Assembly (NCBI GenBank): GCA_034716535.1
Contig: JAYEJW010000592.1
Span: 1-23,640, forward strand
Reading direction: 5' to 3'
Length of the DNA stretch: 23,640 nt
From: JAYEJW01 sp034716535
GTDB lineage: Bacteria; Pseudomonadota; Gammaproteobacteria; Chromatiales; Chromatiaceae
Shown: one piece after another, positions 7,730 to 15,600 of the stretch
How positions within the stretch are numbered: position 1 is the first letter of the stretch
Layout: every line of letters starts with the position of its first letter
Notes under the pieces: model-generated
What the model was told of the DNA's origin: nothing
Seen by the model: only the letters and a program-made list of their open reading frames with translations
Database searches by the model: none
Program-made: the position numbers and the translations under genes

Positions 7730-8608
7730 CTATCGCGAAGCAACGCGATCCAGATAGCGTATGCGCAGCAGCGTTCGCTTCGGACCATCACCATCGGGCT
7801 CGGCGAAGCCCGAGCGGTTATGGAGCACGTTGTTGCTCACATATCCCTCACCGGGCGCCAGCTTATGGCGAAATATGTAGACGTCGTTACTGGAAAACAA
7901 CCGGCCCAGCGCGTCCCGGGCGGCCTGTATTTCGGGGGTCTGTTGCCACTCCACATTGCGGGTGCGGGCTGAGTAGCGCATGTGGAGCCGCCCTTGGTGA
8001 ACGGAGTAAACGGGGCCCGTGCTTGTCCGGCGCAGCTCGACGCCATGTTCCAGGTTGGCCGGGATCGTTAGCGCTTGTGGGTCCATGAGCGCGCGCACGA
8101 GGGCCGGGTCCTGGTCGCGCAGGCGGATGTAGGCGATCTCATGGTCGAGCAGGGCGTTATCGCCGCCTTTCAGAGAGTCCTGCAGGCAGTACAGCATCCA
8201 GGCCCGTACTTGGGCGTCCGGTGCGTTGTAGTAACCGTCCGTGTGCCAGCTCAGGGGTCGATTGGTGTACGGAACATACTCGCTCGCCCGCCCGGCGGAA
8301 CGCACGGTGAGCGTGCTTACCGCACGTTCATCGGCACAAAGGTTGTTATCGAGGCGCTTCAGGCCGAGCCGGCGCCCGAATCTCAGGAGAACGGACTTGC
8401 CCATCGTCTGCGGCTCCATACAGGCTAGGAGCGCCATGCCTGTCTTGGCGACAAGGACCTTGATCCTCCCAAGCTCCCCCTTGGTCAGGGCCTGTGGGTG
8501 CGCGATTTCCACCCTCAACTGCTCCGCATCGCTCGGATACGCGTCCAGCTTGCGGGCGCGCCAGTCGCGGTAGGCGTCGGGATCGGCGAGGTCGAAAGGA
8601 CCGCTCAT
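7730..8608 (-). CDS. TauD/TfdA-family Fe(II)/2-oxoglutarate-dependent dioxygenase
   Basis: This 292-aa protein has the iron-binding facial triad of the family: HTD at 122-124 (in SWHTDGYYN) and the distal histidine H263 in NNVLHNRSGF. An arginine in RTLLRIRYLDR (about 278-284) is the expected 2-oxoglutarate ligand. The family hydroxylates small substrates, for example releasing sulfite from taurine, but the substrate here cannot be read from sequence. The 90-residue N-terminal region before the core is less typical. The start ATG has GGAG 5 bp upstream. The gene is divergent from dsrA across a 402-bp spacer and is the first of the five leftward genes. Its position next to rDSR suggests, but does not prove, a substrate in sulfur metabolism. 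Confidence 0.85.
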   Translation of the reverse strand: MSGPFDLADPDAYRDWRARKLDAYPSDAEQLRVEIAHPQALTKGELGRIKVLVAKTGMALLACMEPQTMGKSVLLRFGRRLGLKRLDNNLCADERAVSTLTVRSAGRASEYVPYTNRPLSWHTDGYYNAPDAQVRAWMLYCLQDSLKGGDNALLDHEIAYIRLRDQDPALVRALMDPQALTIPANLEHGVELRRTSTGPVYSVHQGRLHMRYSARTRNVEWQQTPEIQAARDALGRLFSSNDVYIFRHKLAPGEGYVSNNVLHNRSGFAEPDGDGPKRTLLRIRYLDRVASR

Positions 8609-8632
8609 GAATGCTCCGACGATGAGGACCTG

Positions 8633-8659
8633 CTTATATTAGAATCCATTGACTAACAA
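8633..8659 (-). promoter_or_regulatory. Possible promoter of the dioxygenase gene
   Basis: On the minus strand TTGTTA (8659-8654) and TATAAG (8638-8633) are separated by 15 bp, in an AT-rich patch of an otherwise GC-rich spacer. The spacing is short for a sigma-70 promoter. Confidence 0.35.
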
Positions 8660-8754
8660 TTCATCGAAGCGTAATATCGCGGCCCACTTTGCTTTGTCAG
8701 CCGCGAGGTGTCCGCAAGGCGGTAAAGGCACTCGCAGCGGCAGTTTGGGGAAGC

Positions 8755-8774
8755 TCTATCCCAAACGGGATAGA
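8755..8774. promoter_or_regulatory. Perfect palindrome in the dsrA divergent spacer, possible operator
   Basis: TCTATCCC-AAAC-GGGATAGA is an 8-bp perfect inverted repeat with a 4-base centre and no T-run, so it looks like a protein-binding site and not a terminator. It lies about 240 bp before dsrA and about 150 bp before the divergent dioxygenase gene. I do not recognise the regulator. Confidence 0.55.
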
Positions 8775-8789
8775 TGGAAGGGGGGAGAC

Positions 8790-8805
8790 ATCCCGAAAGT
8801 GGAAT
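8790..8805. promoter_or_regulatory. Degenerate second copy of the spacer palindrome
   Basis: ATCCC-GAAAGT-GGAAT has almost the same arms as the palindrome at 8755-8774. Its centre is 33 bp away, about three helical turns, so both sites would face the same side of the DNA. Apart from these two sites and a TATATT at 8828-8833, I see nothing else recognisable in the 402-bp spacer. Confidence 0.4.
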
Positions 8806-9010
8806 AGGCTCCTTCCGCGTCCGTGAGTATATTAGTGGGCGGCGATGGTGATCCGGATTTACGGGACATGGCCGGCTAGCGCCCGGACCCGCCGTCACCG
8901 GCAAGAATTGAAGTGAGGCATGAGCCCGCAGCTTTCAAGGCCTGCGGGGCAGAGCACACCGAGCTATCCGAAACCTTTCCGCTATCAGTAAAGATAGGAG
9001 AGACAGCGCA

Positions 9011-10264
9011 ATGGCGATCGACAAGCACCAAACCCCGATGATCGATCAGTTGGAGAGCGGCCCCTGGCCGAGCTTCATCACTGGTATCAAGCGTCTCCGC
9101 GACGAGCATCCGGAGCCGCGCATCAACGAACAAATCAACGATCTTCTGGGTCAGTTGGAGCACTCCTACGAGACCCGCAAGGGTTACTGGAAGGGCGGTA
9201 CGGTTTCCGTCTACGGTTACGGCGGCGGCATCATCCCCCGCTTCTCCGAGGTCGGCACCGCCTTCCCCAAGTCCAAGGAGTTCCACACCCTGCGCGTCCA
9301 GCCCCCGGCGGGCAACCACTACTCCACCGGTATGCTGCGCCAGCTTGCCGACAGCTGGGAGAAGTACGGCTCCGGTCTGGTGACCTTCCACGGTCAGACC
9401 GGCAACATCATGTTCATCGGTACCGACACCGCGAACACCCAGCACTTCTTTGATGAGATCAATGACTACGGTTGGGATCTCGGCGGCGCCGGCCCCTGCG
9501 TTCGTACCGCCATGTCCTGCGTCGGCGCGGCCCGCTGCGAGATGTCCTGCGTCAACGAGCAGAAGGCCCACCGTCTGTTGGTGAACAACTTCACCGACGA
9601 CGTGCACCGCCCCGCGCTGCCCTACAAGTTCAAGTTCAAGGTCTCCGGCTGCGGCAACGACTGCCAGAACGCCATCGAGCGCGCCGACTTCGCCATGCTG
9701 GGCACCTGGCGCGATGACATGAAGGTCGATCAGGATGAGGTCAAGAACTACGTCCAGACCAAGGGCCGTCAGTACATCGTCGACAACATCATCACCCGTT
9801 GCCCGACTCAGGCCCTGTCCCTGAACGACGACGACACCCTGGCCGTCAACAACCGCGACTGCGTCCGCTGCATGCACTGCCTGAACGTCATGCCGAAGGC
9901 CTTGCACCCCGGCGACGACAAGGGCGTCACCATCTGCATCGGCGGTAAGCGCACCCTGAAGATCGGCGATCTGATGGGCACTGTGCTGGTCCCCTTCAAG
10001 AAGCTGGAGACCGAGGAAGACTGGGAGTCCCTCGTGGAGTTGGCCGAAGAGATTATCGACTTCTGGGCGGAGAACGGCCTGGAGCACGAGCGCTGCGGCG
10101 AGATGATCGAGCGCATCGGTCTGGCCAACTTCCTCGACGGCATCGGCGTCGAGCCCGATCCGAACATGCTCAGCCACCCGCGCCAGAGCTCCTACATCCG
10201 TATGGATGACTGGGACGAGGCCGCCGAGGCTTGGTTCGAGCGTCAGGCGGAAGCCGGCAACTGA
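9011..10264 (+). CDS. dsrA: Reverse dissimilatory sulfite reductase alpha subunit
   Basis: This 417-aa subunit pairs with DsrB to form the cytoplasmic siroheme enzyme. In sulfur oxidisers it releases sulfite from DsrC-bound sulfur. The siroheme-[4Fe-4S] ligands are C170 and C176 (CVGAARC) and C214 and C218 (CGNDC). Their spacing (6, 38, 4) matches that of Desulfovibrio vulgaris DsrA. An inserted ferredoxin domain has C264, C284, C287 and C290. The start has AGGAGAG upstream. Accompanying dsrEFH and dsrL mark this as the oxidative type. It is the first gene of the operon. Confidence 0.97.
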   Translation: MAIDKHQTPMIDQLESGPWPSFITGIKRLRDEHPEPRINEQINDLLGQLEHSYETRKGYWKGGTVSVYGYGGGIIPRFSEVGTAFPKSKEFHTLRVQPPAGNHYSTGMLRQLADSWEKYGSGLVTFHGQTGNIMFIGTDTANTQHFFDEINDYGWDLGGAGPCVRTAMSCVGAARCEMSCVNEQKAHRLLVNNFTDDVHRPALPYKFKFKVSGCGNDCQNAIERADFAMLGTWRDDMKVDQDEVKNYVQTKGRQYIVDNIITRCPTQALSLNDDDTLAVNNRDCVRCMHCLNVMPKALHPGDDKGVTICIGGKRTLKIGDLMGTVLVPFKKLETEEDWESLVELAEEIIDFWAENGLEHERCGEMIERIGLANFLDGIGVEPDPNMLSHPRQSSYIRMDDWDEAAEAWFERQAEAGN

Positions 10265-10277
10265 TTGCGTGACGGCC

Positions 10278-10301
10278 GGCGCGGGGCGTCAGCCCCGTGC
10301 C
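10278..10301 (+). promoter_or_regulatory. Stem-loop between dsrA and dsrB
   Basis: GGCGCGGGGC-GTCA-GCCCCGTGCC forms a 10-bp stem (one G-U pair) with a 4-base loop, 14 bp after the dsrA stop. No T-run follows and dsrB is an obligate partner, so transcript stabilisation or processing is more likely than termination. Confidence 0.6.
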
Positions 10302-10353
10302 CGTGCCCAAATAACGATTCTGACTGTTTTGTCTAGATACTGGAGGAAAGGCG

Positions 10354-11424
10354 ATGGCAGACATGCGTGAGCCGATCGAGACTGGATGCCCTGATCCGTG
10401 GCAGTACATGCATCCCGTGATGCGCAAGAACTTCGGGATGTGGAAGTATCATGAGCATCCGCGTCCCGGTGTTCTGCGCCACGTGGCCTACAGCGGTGAC
10501 GAAGTCTGGACCGTCAGGGTCGGCACCCAGCGTATCCTGGACGTCTTCACCCTGCGCAAGCTGTGCGATATCGGCGATCAATACGCCGACGGCTTTGTCC
10601 ACTTCACGCTGCGCTCGAATCTCGAGTACATGGTCACTGACGGCTCCAAGGTCGAGCCCCTGATCAAGGCCGTGGAAGACGCCGGCTTCATCGTCGGCGG
10701 TACCCAGAACTCTGTGACCATGATCTCCCACACCCAGGGCTGGCTGCACTGCGACATCCCCGCCACCGACGCCTCGGGCGTGGTGAAGTCCATGATGGAC
10801 GAGCTCATCGACGAGTTTAAGCAGGCCGACATGCCCAACCGGGTGCATATCACCACCTCCTGCTGTCAGATCAACTGCGGCGGTCAGGGCGATATCGCCA
10901 TCAACGTCCAACATACCAAGCCGCCGAAGATCAACCACGATCTGGTCGCCAACGTCTGCGAGCGTCCCACCGTCGTGGCCCGTTGCCCGGTCGCGGCCAT
11001 CCGCCCCGCCATGGTCAACGGCAAGCCCTCCCTCGAGGTGGACGAGCGCAAGTGCATCTGTTGCGGCGCCTGCTTCCCCCCGTGCCCGCCCATGCAGATC
11101 AACGACGCCGAGCACTCCAAGATCGCCATATGGGTCGGCGGCAACCACTCCAACGCGCGGGGCAAGCCGACCTTCCAGAAGCTGGTGGCGGCAGGCATCC
11201 CGAACAATCCGCCCCGCTGGCCGGAGGCGACCGCCATCGTCAAGCGTATCCTCAAGGCCTACAAGGAAGGCGCCCGGGATTGGGAGCGCGTCAACGAGTG
11301 GATCGAGCGCATCGGTTGGCCACGTTTCTTCGAGGAGGTCGAGCTGCCCTTCACCAAGTATCACATCGATACCTGGCGCGGTGCGCGTGCCAGCTTCAAC
11401 GCTTCCAACTACATCCGCTTCTGA
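10354..11424 (+). CDS. dsrB: Reverse dissimilatory sulfite reductase beta subunit
   Basis: This 356-aa subunit holds the catalytically active siroheme in the alpha2-beta2 enzyme. The siroheme-cluster cysteines are C133, C170, C171 and C175, a spacing (37, 1, 4) that matches D. vulgaris DsrB. The ferredoxin domain has C211 followed by C234, C237 and C240 in CICCGAC. GGAGG lies 7 bp before the start. It follows dsrA after an 89-bp gap containing a stem-loop, and dsrE starts 36 bp downstream. Confidence 0.97.
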   Translation: MADMREPIETGCPDPWQYMHPVMRKNFGMWKYHEHPRPGVLRHVAYSGDEVWTVRVGTQRILDVFTLRKLCDIGDQYADGFVHFTLRSNLEYMVTDGSKVEPLIKAVEDAGFIVGGTQNSVTMISHTQGWLHCDIPATDASGVVKSMMDELIDEFKQADMPNRVHITTSCCQINCGGQGDIAINVQHTKPPKINHDLVANVCERPTVVARCPVAAIRPAMVNGKPSLEVDERKCICCGACFPPCPPMQINDAEHSKIAIWVGGNHSNARGKPTFQKLVAAGIPNNPPRWPEATAIVKRILKAYKEGARDWERVNEWIERIGWPRFFEEVELPFTKYHIDTWRGARASFNASNYIRF

Positions 11425-11460
11425 AGCGGCGAACCCTGAGCAAACCATATCGAGGTCGCT

Positions 11461-11898
11461 ATGAAGTTCGCTATCCAGATCAACGAGGGGCCCTACCAGC
11501 ACCAGGCGTCCGACTCGGCGTACTTCTTCACGAAGGCCGCCCTGGAGAAAGGACACGAGATATTTCGAGTCTTCTTCTATCACGATGGGGTCAACAACGG
11601 GACCCGGCTTACCACGCCGCCCCAAGACGACCGCAACATCGTCAACCGCTGGGCGGAGCTGGCCGAGCAGTACAAGATCGAATCGCCGACGAAAGACCCG
11701 GATGGCAACGACATCATGCAGACAGAGCTGGTGGTCTGCGTCGCCGCGGCCCAGCGCCGCGGCATCGTCGACGAGGGCGAGGCGAAGCGCAACGGCAAGG
11801 ACGCCACCAACATCCATCCCAGGTTCCGCATCTCCGGGCTCGGGCAGCTGGTCGAGGCGGCCATCCAGTCGGATCGGCTCGTCGTTTTCGGCGACTAA
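11461..11898 (+). CDS. dsrE: DsrE, sulfur-relay subunit of DsrEFH
   Basis: This 145-aa TusD-like protein forms the DsrE2F2H2 hexamer, which passes persulfide sulfur to DsrC. The active cysteine is C93 in LVVCVAAAQRRGI, equivalent to C78 of A. vinosum DsrE. The protein is about 15 residues longer than the A. vinosum one because of an extra loop before the active site (YKIESPTKDPDGND, about 71-84). GAGG lies before the start. The presence of dsrEFH indicates the oxidative direction of the pathway. Confidence 0.95.
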   Translation: MKFAIQINEGPYQHQASDSAYFFTKAALEKGHEIFRVFFYHDGVNNGTRLTTPPQDDRNIVNRWAELAEQYKIESPTKDPDGNDIMQTELVVCVAAAQRRGIVDEGEAKRNGKDATNIHPRFRISGLGQLVEAAIQSDRLVVFGD

Positions 11899-11909
11899 GG
11901 GGGGGAGCC

Positions 11910-12320
11910 ATGTCTGAAGTCGTGAAGAAATTCCTGTACGTCAACCGCAAGGCCCCCTATGGCACCATCTATGCGTGGGAGTCGCTGGAGGTCGTTTTGA
12001 TCGGCGCGGCCTTTGATCAGGAAGTCAGGGTGATGTTCCTCGATGACGGCGTCTATCAGCTCACCAAGGGCCAGGACACGTCCGAAGTGGGGATGAAGAA
12101 CTTCTCGCCCACCTACAGGACCCTGGGCGACTACGAAGTAAAGAGCATCTACGTGGACAAGGATTCCCTCGAGTCCCGCGGCCTGACCCAGGACGATCTC
12201 GTGCAGATCGCGTGGGAGGACTGGGAAACCGAGGAAGAAATCGAGAACATCGTCGAGGTGGTGGATGCCGCCCGCGTTACCGAGCTCATGGACGAATCCG
12301 ACGTGGTCTTCAGCTTCTAA
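11910..12320 (+). CDS. dsrF: DsrF, structural subunit of DsrEFH
   Basis: This 136-aa TusC-like protein contains the family motifs FLYVNRKAPYGTIYAWESLEV and VMFLDDGVYQLTKGQ. It has no cysteine at all, in line with a structural and not a sulfur-carrying role. The start at 11910 follows a GGGGGAG ribosome binding site 11 bp after the dsrE stop. The frame is open far upstream, but only as an overlap of dsrB and dsrE. Confidence 0.95.
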   Translation: MSEVVKKFLYVNRKAPYGTIYAWESLEVVLIGAAFDQEVRVMFLDDGVYQLTKGQDTSEVGMKNFSPTYRTLGDYEVKSIYVDKDSLESRGLTQDDLVQIAWEDWETEEEIENIVEVVDAARVTELMDESDVVFSF

Positions 12321-12331
12321 GGAGGGGTCCG

Positions 12332-12640
12332 ATGAGCATTCTGCACACAGTCAACAAGTCGCCGTTCGAGCGCAACGCCCTGGAATCCTGCCTGAAGTTT
12401 GCGGGCAGTGGTGACCCCGTTCTCCTGTTCGAGGACGGTGTCTACGCGGTCCTGACAGGTACGAGCTCCGAGGGGCAGGTCAAGGCCGCTCTCGACAACC
12501 TATCGGTCTACGTCCTCGGCCCGGATCTCAAGGCCCGCGGTTTCAGCGAGGATCGTGTGATCGAGGGTGTCAAAGTAGTGGACTACGCGGGTTTCGTGGA
12601 TTTGGCCGCGGAAAACGACAAGGTCCAAGCCTGGCTGTAG
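12332..12640 (+). CDS. dsrH: DsrH, third subunit of DsrEFH
   Basis: This 102-aa TusB-like protein starts MSILHTVNKSPFERNALESC. Its C20 is at the same position as the conserved cysteine of A. vinosum DsrH. The ATG at 12332 is preceded by AGGAGGGG and starts 11 bp after dsrF. An earlier in-frame ATG at 12212 lies inside dsrF and is not used. Confidence 0.95.
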   Translation: MSILHTVNKSPFERNALESCLKFAGSGDPVLLFEDGVYAVLTGTSSEGQVKAALDNLSVYVLGPDLKARGFSEDRVIEGVKVVDYAGFVDLAAENDKVQAWL

Positions 12641-12671
12641 TTTTCAATCTTGAACCGAGAGGAGAGTCATC

Positions 12672-13004
12672 ATGGGTATCGAAGTCAACGGTAAAGTCTA
12701 CGAAACCGACGAAGAGGGTTACCTCACCAACATCCAGGAGTGGGAGCCCGGCGTTGCCGATGTTATGTCCAAGGAAGATGACCTGGAGCTGACCGACGAG
12801 CACTGGGACATCATCAAATTCCTGCGCGAGTACTACGAGGAGTATCAGATCGCTCCCGCCGTGCGCGTCCTGACCAAGGCCGTGGGCAAGAAGCTGGGCA
12901 AAGACAAGGGCAACAGCAAGTATCTCTATGGCCTGTTCCCCTACGGTCCGGCCAAGCAGGCCTGCCGTTACGCCGGACTTCCCAAGCCGACGGGTTGCGT
13001 CTAA
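12672..13004 (+). CDS. dsrC: DsrC sulfur-carrier protein
   Basis: This 110-aa cytoplasmic protein carries sulfur from DsrEFH to DsrAB and on to DsrK. The flexible C-terminal arm KQACRYAGLPKPTGCV has both redox cysteines, C98 and the penultimate C109, with the canonical ten-residue spacing. A strong GAGGAGAG ribosome binding site precedes the start. The downstream gap to dsrM contains two stem-loops, which may keep the dsrC transcript abundant. Compare the cysteine-free relative at 5335-5673. Confidence 0.97.
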   Translation: MGIEVNGKVYETDEEGYLTNIQEWEPGVADVMSKEDDLELTDEHWDIIKFLREYYEEYQIAPAVRVLTKAVGKKLGKDKGNSKYLYGLFPYGPAKQACRYAGLPKPTGCV

Positions 13005-13027
13005 CAGGCATCCGGACTTGGAGAACG

Positions 13028-13062
13028 CGCATTTTCAGTGACGAAATGGCATTGGAAATGCG
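13028..13062 (+). promoter_or_regulatory. Stem-loop after dsrC
   Basis: CGCATTTTC (13028-13036) pairs with GGAAATGCG (13054-13062), giving 9 bp with one G-U pair and a 17-base loop. It starts 24 bp after the dsrC stop. Confidence 0.45.
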
Positions 13063-13144
13063 GGGGGTCGGGGATCCGAGGTTTCCGGTCCTGCGGTGAG
13101 CAGGCACCAGAGTCGGGCTTGTTCAGCGCACTGATAGCGAGCCG

Positions 13145-13162
13145 GGGGACGCCTGCGTCCCC
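13145..13162 (+). promoter_or_regulatory. Second stem-loop between dsrC and dsrM
   Basis: GGGGACGC-CT-GCGTCCCC is a perfect inverted repeat in the 194-bp dsrC-dsrM gap. There is no T-run. A role in mRNA stability or partial termination after dsrC is possible. Confidence 0.5.
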
Positions 13163-13198
13163 TGGGTCTTCGACGGATCCACTGAAGGTAGCGGAAAC

Positions 13199-13927
13199 AT
13201 GTCGTTTCTGACGGTTGTATACGCCTCGTTGTTTTACTTCGCCGCGGCCGTGCTTCTGGCGGGCCTGATCCGAAAGATCGTGCAATACGCACGCACACCC
13301 GCGCCGCTCAAAATCCCGACGACCCCGGCGCCGACGACGCAGAGTGGTGTCGTGTTCCGTATGTTTCGCGAGGTCGTGTTCTTCGAGAGCCTTTTCAAGG
13401 GCAACAAGTGGATTTGGATCTTCGGCTGGATCTTCCATTTCGGCTTGTTCCTCGTCACGCTGCGCCACCTTCGCTACTTCATCGATCCTGTCTGGCTGCC
13501 CATCGAGTTGGTCCAGCCCTTTGGCGTCTATGGCGGCATGGCCATGGTGGTGGGGCTCGCCGGCCTGTGGGCGAGGCGCTTATTGGTCGACCGCGTGCGC
13601 TATATCACCTCGCCGTCCGATCACCTGATGCTTGCGCTGTTGTTGCTCATCGGCATCAGTGGCCTGATGATGAAATTCGTCGCGCACACGGACGTCGTCG
13701 CCGTCAAGAATTTCTTCCTCGGACTCTACGTCTTCAAGCTGAGTCCGCTGCCGGGGGATCCCCTGTTGTTGCTGCATCTGCTCCTTGTGGTCGCACTCAT
13801 GATTGTCTTCCCGTTCAGCAAGCTGTTGCACGCCCCGGGGCTTTTCTTCAGCCCGACCCGAAACCAGGTCGACAACCCGCGGGAGAAACGGCATCTCGCG
13901 GGATGGGCGAAAAGTCTGGAGCAGTAG
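13199..13927 (+). CDS. dsrM: DsrM, cytochrome b subunit of DsrMKJOP
   Basis: This 242-aa inner-membrane protein of the NarI-like di-heme cytochrome b type has about five transmembrane segments. Histidines suited as heme ligands include H80, H90, H142, H193 and H211. With DsrK it links the cytoplasmic DsrC reaction to the membrane quinone pool. The ribosome binding site is weak (GAAGG). dsrK follows after 47 bp. Confidence 0.94.
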   Translation: MSFLTVVYASLFYFAAAVLLAGLIRKIVQYARTPAPLKIPTTPAPTTQSGVVFRMFREVVFFESLFKGNKWIWIFGWIFHFGLFLVTLRHLRYFIDPVWLPIELVQPFGVYGGMAMVVGLAGLWARRLLVDRVRYITSPSDHLMLALLLLIGISGLMMKFVAHTDVVAVKNFFLGLYVFKLSPLPGDPLLLLHLLLVVALMIVFPFSKLLHAPGLFFSPTRNQVDNPREKRHLAGWAKSLEQ

Positions 13928-13974
13928 TAAGTTACGGGCTGTAGAGCCGCGGGATCCGCTGAAGAGGTCGAATC

Positions 13975-15501
13975 ATGGCAAAGGCACAGTTCAAAGTACC
14001 AGAGCTCAAACAGTACGCCGAGATTCCGGTACTCACCCCGGACACCATGTCCCACAGCAGCCCCTTCGTGGCGAAGCCGGAGTTCCAGGAGCCGCTGGGC
14101 TTTCCGGGCGAGCTGCCTGACGATTGGCAGGGAAAGGCCCTCGACAAGATGGGGGAGCTGCTGGGCAAGTACCGCTCGTTGCGGGTCTACCTGGACTCCT
14201 GCGTCAAATGCGGCTCCTGCACGGACAAGTGCCACTACTACCTAGGAACCCAGGACCCCAAGAACATGCCCGTCGGCCGCCAGGACCTGATGCGCAAGGT
14301 CTATCGGCGCTATTTCACCCTGGCCGGGAAATTCTTTCCCAAGCTCGTGGGTGCGGAGGATTTCACGCGCGAGGTGCTGGACGAGTGGTACAGCTACTTC
14401 CACCAGTGCTCCCAGTGCCGGCGCTGCTCCGTTTTCTGCCCCTACGGCATCGACACCGCCGAGATCTCCATGGCGGCGCGCGAGATCATGGACAGTATTG
14501 GTGTCGGTCAGAAGTACTGCAACGAGATCATCGCGAAGGTCTATAAGATCGGTAACAACCTCGGTCTGCCGGGGCCGGCGCTGGAGGATACGCTGGAAGG
14601 CCTGGAAGAGGACGTCGAGGAAGAGACCGGCCTTCCGGTCAAATATCCGCTGGACGTGGAAGGTGCGGAAATCCTCGTGGTTACCCCCTCCGCCGACTTC
14701 TTCGCCGAGCCGCATGTCGACGGCCTGATCGGGTACGGCAAGGTGTTTCACGAGGCGGGGGTCTCTTGGACGCTCAGTACCTATGCCTCCGAGGCCGCCA
14801 ACTTCGGGATGTTCATCGGCTCCTACGAGAACATGCGCCGGGTCTCCCAGCGCATTCGCAAGGCGGCCATGGACCTCGGCGTCAAGCGCATCGTCTTCGG
14901 CGAATGCGGACACGCCTGGCGTGTCGCCTACAGCTTCCTGAACACGCTGGCCGGTCCCTGGGATTTCCTCGATCCACGCTACCCGGTCCCGCAGCATATC
15001 TGCGAGTTCACTTATGATCTTATCCAGCGAGGAAAGCTCAAATTCGACAAGTCGCAGAACGACGATATGGTCCTGACCTACCATGACTCCTGCAACGTCG
15101 CCCGCGCCTCGCGTATGGGTCCGACGCCGGGTGGTCAGTTCGACATCCCGCGGGCCGTCATCAAGGCGGCCTGCAACAACTTCTACGACATGGACGAGGA
15201 GACGATACGAGAGCGCACCTTCTGCTGCGGCGGCGGCGGCGGTCTCCTCACCGACGACCTGATGGAGCTTCGGGTCAAGGGGGCAATGCCCCGGGTCGAG
15301 GCTCTCAACAATGTGATGCAGGAGAAAGGCGTGACGCACATGGCGGCTATCTGCGCCATCTGCAAGAGCCAGTTCAGCAAGGTACTCCCGTTTTACGGCA
15401 TGGAAATGGACCAGATCGTGAGCGTTCACCAACTGGTGTCGAACGCGATTGTCCTCACCGGCCAAGAGACGGAGGACGAAGCGGCCGAAGATGCGGCTTG
15501 A
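13975..15501 (+). CDS. dsrK: DsrK, HdrD-like iron-sulfur subunit
   Basis: This 508-aa cytoplasmic subunit of DsrMKJOP is thought to handle the DsrC disulfide/thiol reaction. Two [4Fe-4S] motifs are visible at C76/79/82/86 and C145/148/151/155. The noncubane-cluster (CCG-domain) cysteines follow in FGECGH (C311), YHDSCN (C373), FCCGGGGG (C417, C418) and CAIC (C460, C463). The length is normal for the family. It lies between dsrM, its membrane partner, and dsrL. Confidence 0.96.
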   Translation: MAKAQFKVPELKQYAEIPVLTPDTMSHSSPFVAKPEFQEPLGFPGELPDDWQGKALDKMGELLGKYRSLRVYLDSCVKCGSCTDKCHYYLGTQDPKNMPVGRQDLMRKVYRRYFTLAGKFFPKLVGAEDFTREVLDEWYSYFHQCSQCRRCSVFCPYGIDTAEISMAAREIMDSIGVGQKYCNEIIAKVYKIGNNLGLPGPALEDTLEGLEEDVEEETGLPVKYPLDVEGAEILVVTPSADFFAEPHVDGLIGYGKVFHEAGVSWTLSTYASEAANFGMFIGSYENMRRVSQRIRKAAMDLGVKRIVFGECGHAWRVAYSFLNTLAGPWDFLDPRYPVPQHICEFTYDLIQRGKLKFDKSQNDDMVLTYHDSCNVARASRMGPTPGGQFDIPRAVIKAACNNFYDMDEETIRERTFCCGGGGGLLTDDLMELRVKGAMPRVEALNNVMQEKGVTHMAAICAICKSQFSKVLPFYGMEMDQIVSVHQLVSNAIVLTGQETEDEAAEDAA

Positions 15502-15518
15502 TAGAGATTAAGCGAGTT

Positions 15519-15553
15519 ACCCGGCGGTATGCCCGATACGCGGCTCACCGGGT
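15519..15553 (+). promoter_or_regulatory. Weak stem-loop between dsrK and dsrL
   Basis: ACCCGG (15519-15524) pairs with CCGGGT (15548-15553), and GTAT/ATAC pair inside it. It lies in the 99-bp dsrK-dsrL gap. No T-run follows. Confidence 0.3.
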
Positions 15554-15600
15554 CCCCGATTCACCAGACGAAAGGCTTCCACTGGTAAGGAGAGTGATCG

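Noticed and set aside
5335..8608. CRISPR array near the Cas6-like gene
   Set aside because: No regularly spaced direct repeats were seen in the gaps; short repeated CGAAGT and CACTCCG pieces are too few and irregular.
8876..11817. 433-aa and 494-aa minus-strand frames opposite dsrA, dsrB and dsrE
   Set aside because: Codon-bias shadows of the dsr genes, with low-complexity composition.
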